A stretch of DNA of 56,123 bases. It comes from Streptomyces sp. MZ04. Lineage in GTDB: Bacteria > Actinomycetota > Actinomycetes > Streptomycetales > Streptomycetaceae. Below the pieces are notes generated by a model. It was given only the letters and a program-made list of their open reading frames with translations, was not told where the DNA came from and did no database searches. The stretch spans positions 1 through 56,123 of the forward strand of contig NZ_SRIC01000021.1 in the NCBI RefSeq assembly GCF_004684775.1. Reading direction: 5' to 3'. Made by a program: the position numbers and the translations under genes. This document shows, piece after piece, positions 50,125-56,123 of the stretch (the stretch's first letter is position 1; every line of letters starts with the position of its first letter).

Positions 50125-52205
50125 ATGGCGGCGGTGGCCGGGCCCTGGGCCTGGATCGCGGTGATGGCGACGGTGTTGACGATGTCCTGGACGAGCGCGC
50201 CGCGGGACAGGTCGTTGACCGGCTTGCGCAGACCCTGCAGGACCGGGCCGACGGCGATGGCGCCGGCCGAACGCTGCACCGCCTTGTAGGTGTTGTTGCC
50301 GGTGTTGAGGTCCGGGAAGATCAGCACGCTGGCCTGGCCCGCGACCTCGGACTCCGGCAGCTTCGTCGCCGCGACCGAGGGCTCGACGGCGGCGTCGTAC
50401 TGGATCGGCCCCTCGATCTTCAGATCGCTCCGACTCTCCCGCACCAGCTCGGTCGCCTCGCGCACCTTGTCGACGTCGGCGCCCGAACCCGACGTGCCCG
50501 TCGAGTACGAGAGCATCGCGATCCGCGGCTCCACCCCGAACTGCTCGGCGGTGGCGGCCGCCTGGACGGCGATGTCGGCGAGCTGCTCGGCGTTCGGATC
50601 CGGGTTCACGGCGCAGTCGCCGTACACGAGGACCTTGTCGGCGAGGCACATGAAGAAGACGGACGAGACGATCGAGGCATCGGGCTTGGTCTTGATGATC
50701 TCGAAGGCGGGCCGGATGGTGGCGGCCGTGGAGTGAACAGAACCCGAAACCATGCCGTCGGCGAACCCCTCCTGCACCATCAGCGTGCCGAAGTAGTTCA
50801 CGTCCGCGACGACGTCGTACGCGAGTTCCACCGTGACGCCCTTGTGGGCGCGCAGCTCGGCGTACTTGGTGGCGAACGCGTCGCGCAGCTCGGAGGTCTG
50901 CGGGTCGATGAGCTGTGCGTCGGTGAGGTCGACGCCGAGGTCCGCGGCCTTCTTGCGGATCTGCTCGACCGGGCCGAGGAGGGTGAGGTCGCAGACGCCG
51001 CGGCGCAGGAGGACGTCGGCGGCGCGCAGCACGCGCTCCTCGGTGCCTTCGGGCAGCACGACGCGGCGCTTGTCCGAGCGGGCCGTCTCCAGGAGCTTGT
51101 GCTCGAACATCATCGGCGTGACGCGGTCGCTGCTGGGCGCCGAGACGCGCTTGAGGAGGCCGCCGGTGTCCACGTACCGCTCGAAGAGGCCGAGGGCCGT
51201 CTCCGCCTTGCGGGGCGTGGCGGCGTTCAACTTCCCTTCCAGGGCGAAGAGTTCGGCCGCTGTGGGGAAGGAGCCGCCGGAGACGGCGATGACCGGGGTG
51301 CCGGGCGCGAGACGGTCGGCGAGCTTGAGGATCTCCTCGCCGGGCTGCTCGTTCAGGGTCAGCAGGACGCCCGCTATGGGCGGCGTACCCGCGCTGTGCG
51401 CGGCGAGCGAGCCGACGACGAGGTCGGCGCGGTCGCCGGGGGTGACCACGAGGCAGCCCGGGGTCAGGGCGTTCAGGAAGTTCGGCAGCATCGCGCCGCC
51501 GAAGACGAAGTCGAGCGCGTCACGGGCGAGCCCCGCGTCGTCGCCGAGCACGACCCGGCCGTCGAGCGCGTGGGTGATCTGGGCGACCGTGGGGGCGGCG
51601 AGTGCGGCCTCGTCCGGCAGGACGTAGCAGGGCACGGGGAGTCGGGCGTCGAGCCGCTCGTGGATCTCCGCGCGGTCGGCGGGGGCGACCCGGTTGGTGA
51701 CCATCGCCAGGACGTCGCAGCCGAGCGACTCGTACGCGCGATAGGCGTTGCGCGTCTCGGCGCGCACCGATTCGGCGGTCTGGTTCTTGCCGCCGACGAC
51801 GGGTATGACCGCGGCGCCGAACTCGTTGGCGAGGCGGGCGTTGAGGGACAGCTCGTCGGGGAGCTGGGTGTCCGCGAAGTCGGTGCCGAGGACGAGGACG
51901 ACCTCATAGTCCCGCGCCACCCGGTGAAAACGGTCGACGAGCTGGGAGACCAGCTCGTCGGTGCCCTGCTCGGCCTGGATCGCGGACGCCTCGTGGTAGT
52001 CCATGCCGTACCCGGAGGCCGCGTCCTGTCCGAGCCGGTAGCGGGCGCGGAGGAGGTCGAACAGGCGGTCGGGCCCGTCATGGACGAGGGGCCGGAAGAC
52101 CCCCACCCGGTCGACCTGACGGGTCAGGAGCTCCATGACTCCCAGCTCGATGACCTGGCGGCCGTCGCCCCGGTCGATCCCGGTCACGTACACGCTGCGC
52201 GTCAC
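50121..52205 (-). CDS. pta: Phosphate acetyltransferase (long form)
   Basis: 694-aa enzyme that makes acetyl phosphate from acetyl-CoA and phosphate. Three parts: an N-terminal P-loop-like/BioD-type domain (GTDFADTQLPDELSLNARLANEFG, no canonical GxxGxGKT), a DRTGG-like middle domain (NALTPGCLVVTPGDRADLV) and the C-terminal PTA_PTB catalytic domain (RVVLPEGTEERVLRAAD, SGSVHSTAATIRPAFEI, SYSTGTSGSGADVDKV). GTG 52205 has AAGGAGA 8 nt upstream and gives MTRSVYVTGIDRG; open frame further upstream is non-coding. Coupled to ackA. Confidence 0.95.
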   Translation of the reverse strand: MTRSVYVTGIDRGDGRQVIELGVMELLTRQVDRVGVFRPLVHDGPDRLFDLLRARYRLGQDAASGYGMDYHEASAIQAEQGTDELVSQLVDRFHRVARDYEVVLVLGTDFADTQLPDELSLNARLANEFGAAVIPVVGGKNQTAESVRAETRNAYRAYESLGCDVLAMVTNRVAPADRAEIHERLDARLPVPCYVLPDEAALAAPTVAQITHALDGRVVLGDDAGLARDALDFVFGGAMLPNFLNALTPGCLVVTPGDRADLVVGSLAAHSAGTPPIAGVLLTLNEQPGEEILKLADRLAPGTPVIAVSGGSFPTAAELFALEGKLNAATPRKAETALGLFERYVDTGGLLKRVSAPSSDRVTPMMFEHKLLETARSDKRRVVLPEGTEERVLRAADVLLRRGVCDLTLLGPVEQIRKKAADLGVDLTDAQLIDPQTSELRDAFATKYAELRAHKGVTVELAYDVVADVNYFGTLMVQEGFADGMVSGSVHSTAATIRPAFEIIKTKPDASIVSSVFFMCLADKVLVYGDCAVNPDPNAEQLADIAVQAAATAEQFGVEPRIAMLSYSTGTSGSGADVDKVREATELVRESRSDLKIEGPIQYDAAVEPSVAATKLPESEVAGQASVLIFPDLNTGNNTYKAVQRSAGAIAVGPVLQGLRKPVNDLSRGALVQDIVNTVAITAIQAQGPATAAI

Positions 52206-52299
52206 GCGTGCTCTCTCCTTCTTCGCTGCGGTCTGGGTACCCGTCCCGGCGAGACCGGGCAAGGTTGTACAAATGACCCGATAACGGTGCCGTGCCCCC

Positions 52300-52328
52300 T
52301 TGACAATACCTCCGTGGCTGGCTAGGTC
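52300..52328 (+). promoter_or_regulatory. Candidate HrdB-type promoter of pfkA
   Basis: TTGACA (52300-52305), 17-nt spacer, TAGGTC (52323-52328). It lies 147 nt upstream of the pfkA start in the divergent pta/pfkA region, which suggests a long 5' leader. Confidence 0.5.
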
Positions 52329-52475
52329 GCCCGCCGGGCGAAAGGCCCTGTCAGGCGGGCCCGGGGCCCTCCTCCCCAGGATCCGGCGGGGCAGCCGCGA
52401 ACGGCGACCGCTTCTCGGCCGTGGAACAATCGGACCGGCTCACAAGTATCAACAGGGAGCAGGAGACACAGCACG

Positions 52476-53501
52476 ATGCGCATCGGAATTCTCACCGCAG
52501 GCGGCGACTGCCCCGGCCTCAACGCAGTGATCCGGTCGGTCGTGCACCGAGCCGTGACGCACTTCGGCGATGAGGTCATCGGCTTCGAGGACGGTTACGC
52601 GGGCCTGCTCGACGGCCGCTACCGCACCCTCGGTCTCAACGAGGTCAGCGGCATCCTCGCCCGTGGCGGAACGATCCTCGGCTCGTCCCGCCTGGAGCGC
52701 GCGCGGTTCCGCGCGGCCTGCGAGGACGCGCAGGCGCTCGCCAAGGAGATCGGCTTCGACGTCCTGATCCCCATCGGCGGCGAGGGCACGCTCACGGCCG
52801 CGAAGATGCTGTCGGACGCGGGCCTGCCGGTGGTGGGCGTCCCGAAGACGATCGACAACGACATCTCCTCGACGGACCGCACGTTCGGCTTCGACACGGC
52901 GGTGGGCGTCGCGACGGAGGCGATGGACCGCCTCAAGACGACGGCCGAGTCCCACCAGCGCGTGATGGTGGTCGAGGTCATGGGCCGCCACGCCGGCTGG
53001 ATCGCCCTGGAGTCGGGCATGGCGGGCGGCGCCCACGGCATCTGCCTCCCCGAGCGCCCCTTCGACCCCGCCGACCTGGTCAAGTTGGTCGAGGAGCGCT
53101 TCGCGCGCGGCAAGAAGTTCGCGGTGATCTGCGTGGCCGAGGGCGCGCACCCCGCCGACGGCACCATGGACTACACCAAGGGCAAGATCGACCAGTTCGG
53201 CCACGAGCGCTTCCAGGGCATCGGTACGGCACTCGCGTACGAGCTCGAGACCCGCCTCGGCAAGGAGGCCAAGCCGGTCATCCTCGGCCATGTGCAGCGC
53301 GGCGGCACCCCGACGGCGTACGACCGCGTCCTCGCGACCCGCTTCGGCTGGCACGCGGTGGAGGCGGCGCACCGCGAGGACTACGGCCGGATGACGGCGC
53401 TGCGGGGCACGGACATCGTGATGGTGCCGCTGGCGGACGCGGTGACGGAGCTGAAGACGGTGCCGAAGGACCGGATGGACGAGGCGGAGTCGGTCTTCTA
53501 G
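52476..53501 (+). CDS. pfkA: 6-phosphofructokinase
   Basis: 341-aa glycolytic kinase forming fructose 1,6-bisphosphate. Motifs: TAGGDCPGLNAVIR, IPIGGEGTL (Gly104), VPKTIDNDI (Lys124, catalytic TIDND), MGRHAGWIA and GHVQRGGTPT. Gly104 predicts ATP use, while Lys124 is the residue of PPi-dependent enzymes; actinomycete group III ATP-PFKs are known to have this mix. ATG 52476 follows AGGGAGCAGGAGA. It is divergent from pta-ackA; three pfkA paralogues exist in S. coelicolor and this locus corresponds to one of them. Confidence 0.95.
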   Translation: MRIGILTAGGDCPGLNAVIRSVVHRAVTHFGDEVIGFEDGYAGLLDGRYRTLGLNEVSGILARGGTILGSSRLERARFRAACEDAQALAKEIGFDVLIPIGGEGTLTAAKMLSDAGLPVVGVPKTIDNDISSTDRTFGFDTAVGVATEAMDRLKTTAESHQRVMVVEVMGRHAGWIALESGMAGGAHGICLPERPFDPADLVKLVEERFARGKKFAVICVAEGAHPADGTMDYTKGKIDQFGHERFQGIGTALAYELETRLGKEAKPVILGHVQRGGTPTAYDRVLATRFGWHAVEAAHREDYGRMTALRGTDIVMVPLADAVTELKTVPKDRMDEAESVF

Positions 53502-53520
53502 GTTCTGCTCTTCTGGCTGT

Positions 53521-53550
53521 CGGTCTTCCGGCCGCCGGTCTTCCGGTCGC
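53521..53550. repeat. 15-bp tandem repeat after pfkA
   Basis: CGGTCTTCCGGCCGC (53521-53535) and CGGTCTTCCGGTCGC (53536-53550). The CGGTCTTC core is also the last codons of pfkA (53491-53498). Confidence 0.7.
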
Positions 53551-53561
53551 CGGGGTGTGTG

Positions 53562-54284
53562 TCAGCCCCCGCCGGTCCCCGCCCCGCGGATCTGGGCCCA
53601 GAAATGCTCGAGGATCCGGTCCAGGAAGTCCCGCCCGGCGGTTCCCGAGGCGTCCGCGCCCGTCCCGCCGCCCCAGCTCAGGGTCCGCACCATCCGCGAC
53701 TGATAGTCGGCGTGGAGTTGCTGCAGCACGTCCTCCAGGTGCCGCTTCTGCACGGGCAGTATCTTGCCCACCGGCCGCACGAACCCCTGCCAGCGGCTGG
53801 TGACGGCGCTGCGCAACAGCTCGGCGAGGGCGTCGGCGCGTCCGGTGACGGTGACGAAATCGGGCAGCGGGAGCTGCAGCACCTCGGCCAGGGCGGCGGA
53901 CTGCCGGTCGTTGCCGCGCCAGGAGTTGGTCTCCTCCATGTGCAGATACGCCTGGATCTCGACCCCGGACCCCCGCGCGACGTCCTCCGGGGCGAGCCCG
54001 CGGGCGATCCGGTGCTCCCGCAGGGTCGTCGCCGCGCCCATGAGCTCACCGGGCGAGCACCACAGGGTCCCGGCGAGGGCGGTGAGCTCGGCGGCGGTGG
54101 GCGCGGCTAGCCCGCGCTCCCAGGCGGCGATGGTGTCGGGCGTGATGTACGCGAGCCCGTAGCTCGCCCGCATCCCGTAGGCGACATGCCCGTGCGCCAT
54201 CCCCAGCGCCTCGCGGAGGCGACGGGCGGCGGGGAAGTTGAACGGGGGCGTGGGCTGGTTGGGCTGGCTCGGTTGCACGGGCAC
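53562..54284 (-). CDS. XRE-like helix-turn-helix regulator
   Basis: 240-aa protein with two HTH-like segments: ARRLREALGMAHGHVAYGM..ITPDTIAAWERG (about residues 20-57) and LREHRIARGLAPEDVARGSGVEIQAYLHMEE (about 88-118). The C-terminal half is helical (LAELLRSAVTSRWQGFVRPVGK, ILPVQKRHLEDVLQQLHADY) with a Gly/Thr-rich segment and FLDRILEHFWAQIRG. The GTG at 54284 or the next GTG two codons later are both possible; neither has a clear ribosome site. Conserved near pfkA in Streptomyces as I recall. Targets unknown. Confidence 0.82.
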   Translation of the reverse strand: MPVQPSQPNQPTPPFNFPAARRLREALGMAHGHVAYGMRASYGLAYITPDTIAAWERGLAAPTAAELTALAGTLWCSPGELMGAATTLREHRIARGLAPEDVARGSGVEIQAYLHMEETNSWRGNDRQSAALAEVLQLPLPDFVTVTGRADALAELLRSAVTSRWQGFVRPVGKILPVQKRHLEDVLQQLHADYQSRMVRTLSWGGGTGADASGTAGRDFLDRILEHFWAQIRGAGTGGG

Positions 54285-54487
54285 ACGCTAGGTGCGCGCG
54301 GGGGCGGTGACTACGGTGCGTTCACACGAGGTTGCGGATTGGTAGGAAGCTACGGGGTCGGACCATGCCCGAAGTCGCCGAATACCGGACGCGCGACACC
54401 GTTGACCAGATCGGCACCGCAAAAGTACCGCGGACCCGGGGCCGAGGAACAGAGGAGGAACGGAGCGGGTCGAGATCATTCATGGCC

Positions 54488-55105
54488 TCACCTTTCCGCC
54501 GGCCCTCGTACGGCGCCCGCCAGCACGGTGGTCACGATCTTCTGAACCGCCTCGGCCTCCGGCGGGGTGCCCTTTCGGTCGGCGAAGAGGAGATGGCCGG
54601 CGCCGATCAGGGTGGGGGCCAGGGTGGTGATGTCCGCGTCGGGGGTGATGCGGCCCAGTTCGCGCTCGGCGGTCAGGTAGGAGGCCAGCATCGTTGAGGC
54701 CTCCGTCAGGAGGGGGATGCCCGGGGCCGGTCTGGTTTCGCGGAGGCGGGTGCGGAGGTCGTCCCGGAAGGTGATCAGGGCGACGATCGACACGGCCACC
54801 GGGCTGAGGAGGGTCGTCAGGGCCGTGGTGAGGTTGCCCGTGACCGTGCCGGTTCCCGCGGTCTCGCGCAGGGTGGCGGACTGGCTCTCGATCTGTGCGA
54901 TGCGGTCCAGGACCAGTTCGGCCAGGAACGCGTCGAAGTCCGCGAAGTGACGGTGCAGGACGCCCTTGGCGCAGCCCGCCTCCGTGGTGACCGCCCGGCT
55001 GGTCAGCGCGCTCGGCCCGTCGCGGAGCAGGATGCGCTCGGCGGCCTCGAACAGCTGCTCGCGGGCGTCGCGGATGGCTACCCCTGTCGGCACCGTGCGT
55101 CTCAC
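54488..55105 (-). CDS. TetR-family transcriptional regulator
   Basis: 205-aa repressor. HTH: LFEAAERILLRDGPSALTSRAVTTEAGCAKGVLHRHFADFDAFL. C-terminal ligand domain is helical (LTTALTTLLSPVAVSIVALITF, TLAPTLIGAGHLLFA). The GTG at 55105 has AAGGA close upstream; a GTG four codons later is an alternative. Divergent from the methyltransferase, with a double dyad between the two genes that it very likely binds. Confidence 0.9.
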   Translation of the reverse strand: MRRTVPTGVAIRDAREQLFEAAERILLRDGPSALTSRAVTTEAGCAKGVLHRHFADFDAFLAELVLDRIAQIESQSATLRETAGTGTVTGNLTTALTTLLSPVAVSIVALITFRDDLRTRLRETRPAPGIPLLTEASTMLASYLTAERELGRITPDADITTLAPTLIGAGHLLFADRKGTPPEAEAVQKIVTTVLAGAVRGPAER

Positions 55106-55116
55106 TTTCCTTGACG

Positions 55117-55155
55117 AGTGGGCATGCGCCCACTCATAGTGGGCGCATGCCCACT
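55117..55155. promoter_or_regulatory. 18-3-18 double dyad between the TetR and methyltransferase genes
   Basis: AGTGGGCATGCGCCCACT (55117-55134), CAT, then its exact reverse complement AGTGGGCGCATGCCCACT (55138-55155). Each arm is itself nearly palindromic, so two TetR dimers could bind. The methyltransferase ATG (55147) lies inside the second arm. Confidence 0.75.
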
Positions 55156-55977
55156 ATACCTTCGGAGGGCTCTCGTCCCTCTGCGTCCGAGCCTCATCAG
55201 TACCGGCAGACCGCAGAGTCGTTCGGCTCGGACGCCGAACGCTATGACCGGGCCCGGCCCCGGTATCCCCAGGCTCTCGTGGACCGGATCGCCGCCGGGG
55301 GACCTGAAGTTCTCGACGTCGGCTCCGGTACCGGCATCGCCGCCCGGCAGCTCCAGGCCGCCGGCTGCCGGGTCCTTGGCGTCGAGCCCGATCCGCGGAT
55401 GGCCGGACTGGCGCGGCAGTTCGGGGTGGAGGCGGAGGTGGCGACGTTCGAGGACTGGGATCCCGCCGGGCGGGAATTCGATGCCGTTGTCGCGGGACAG
55501 GCCTGGCATTGGATAGACCCCGTGGCGGGAGCGGCCGTGGCGGCGCGGGTGCTGCGGCCCGGCGGCCGCCTTGCGGTGTTCTGGCACGTGTTCCAGCTTC
55601 CGCCCGAACTGGCGCAAGCCCAGGCGGCGGTCTACCGGCGGGTGATGCCGGACTCCCCGTTCAACGTCGACGCGCTGCCGAAGCGAGCCCTGGACGTGTA
55701 TCAGGCCATGTTCACCAAGGCGGCCGACGGGATGCGAGCCGTGGGTGGGTTCAGCGCCCCGGAGCAGTGGCGGTTCGACTGGGAGCGGTCCTACAGCCGG
55801 GACGCGTGGCTGGACCAGCTGCCCACCCACGGCAACCTCACCCAGCTCCCGCCGGACAAGCTGGCGCAGGTCCTTGAGGGCGTCGGGTCCGCCATCGACG
55901 CGATGGGCGGCGGATTCACGATGGAGTACGCGACGGTGGCGGTTACCGCGACACGAACTGGCCCTGTCTCAGGGTGA
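55147..55977 (+). CDS. SAM-dependent methyltransferase (class I)
   Basis: 276-aa methyltransferase. Motif I is EVLDVGSGTGIAARQL (about residue 55-70), motif II region RVLGVEPDPRM, the post-II DAVVAGQAWHWIDP and LRPGGRLAVFWHVFQLP. This pattern is common in Streptomyces methyltransferases of unknown substrate. The ATG at 55147 is within the operator and lacks a ribosome site, so the message may be leaderless; an in-frame TTG at 55111 is the only upstream alternative nearby. Probably repressed by the divergent TetR protein. Confidence 0.88.
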   Translation: MPTIPSEGSRPSASEPHQYRQTAESFGSDAERYDRARPRYPQALVDRIAAGGPEVLDVGSGTGIAARQLQAAGCRVLGVEPDPRMAGLARQFGVEAEVATFEDWDPAGREFDAVVAGQAWHWIDPVAGAAVAARVLRPGGRLAVFWHVFQLPPELAQAQAAVYRRVMPDSPFNVDALPKRALDVYQAMFTKAADGMRAVGGFSAPEQWRFDWERSYSRDAWLDQLPTHGNLTQLPPDKLAQVLEGVGSAIDAMGGGFTMEYATVAVTATRTGPVSG

Positions 55978-56123
55978 CTTCGTGGACCTTGAGGGCCTAG
56001 GGCGCGTATCGAAAGTAGATCTTGGTGATGGGCTCGCCTTACTTCGCAGGTAATCGTCTCGGCGTGCCTGCACAGGCAGGATTGGCGATCTCTCCGCGTC
56101 GCAGGACGCGGACCAGGACGGAG
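55978..56123. other. Right-edge sequence without an assigned gene
   Basis: 146 nt after the methyltransferase stop. A short dyad GCCTG-CA-CAGGC lies at 56070-56081. No coding region can be supported before the window ends. Confidence 0.4.

Noticed and set aside
1..56123. tRNA, rRNA, CRISPR arrays, insertion sequences and phage attachment sites
   Set aside because: Looked for and none seen: no regular spacer-repeat array, no transposase frame, and no cloverleaf-like conserved tRNA arms noticed by eye.

Overview
The window is high-GC actinobacterial DNA with GTG/ATG starts, many 4-nt ATGA/GTGA overlaps and Streptomyces-specific proteins (FilP, Scy, RppA, CslA/GlxA, IcmA). It is almost certainly a Streptomyces chromosome. 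From memory of S. coelicolor, the gene order largely follows the SCO5393-SCO5427 core region. The stretch from about 18.7 to 31.2 kb (RppA/P450 genes and cslA-glxA-cellulase) looks like an accessory block placed inside that core. The synteny statement is recollection, not a computed alignment.

Layout: (1) 1-3.8 kb, two paralogous ABC-2 ATPases, one permease and a small protein. (2) 3.9-8.9 kb, the coiled-coil cytoskeletal genes filP and scy. (3) 9.1-11.9 kb, methylmalonyl-CoA epimerase, thiolase and MeaB. (4) 12.0-15.1 kb, a PepSY protein divergent from an OmpR/EnvZ-type pair, with shared CTGAAG sites between them. (5) 15.1-18.6 kb, a MarR regulator, three tandem AIM24-family proteins, a DUF3817 protein and an MTH1187-type protein. 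(6) 18.7-21.6 kb, an orphan TetR ligand-domain protein behind a double dyad, a DHA2 exporter and a secreted Gly/Asp-repeat protein. (7) 21.6-26.1 kb, a tetrahydroxynaphthalene pigment cluster: rppA, a CYP158-like P450 and a MomA-like cupin on one strand, and a second P450 plus a tiny acyl-CoA carboxylase epsilon-like ORF on the other. (8) 26.3-31.2 kb, cslA-glxA and a GH6 lipoprotein. (9) 31.2-37.6 kb, an ArsR-type regulator, a frameshifted MFS gene, MarR, a second DUF3817 protein, icmA and a secreted hydrolase. (10) 37.6-42 kb, a second two-component pair divergent from a MurG paralogue coupled to a sugar-nucleotide dehydratase-like gene. (11) 42-47.3 kb, TetR, a thioredoxin-TPR protein, then a 640-nt leader rich in inverted repeats before a DUF6230/DUF6114/secreted-protein operon. 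(12) 47.3-53.5 kb, pyk, ackA, pta and pfkA. (13) 53.5-56.1 kb, an XRE regulator and a TetR/methyltransferase divergent pair.

Functional themes are hyphal-tip and envelope biology (Scy, FilP, CslA/GlxA, MurG paralogue), CoA-ester metabolism (epimerase, thiolase, MeaB, IcmA, carboxylase epsilon-like ORF) feeding malonyl/methylmalonyl pools, and glycolysis/acetate overflow (pfkA, pyk, pta-ackA).

The most interesting points are the carboxylase epsilon-like ORF coupled by GTGA to a pigment P450, the MurG-dehydratase operon with an 11-bp direct-repeat operator beside a two-component system, the orphan TetR C-domain behind an intact double operator, the inverted-repeat-rich leader of the DUF6230 operon, and short tandem duplications at several gene 3' ends.
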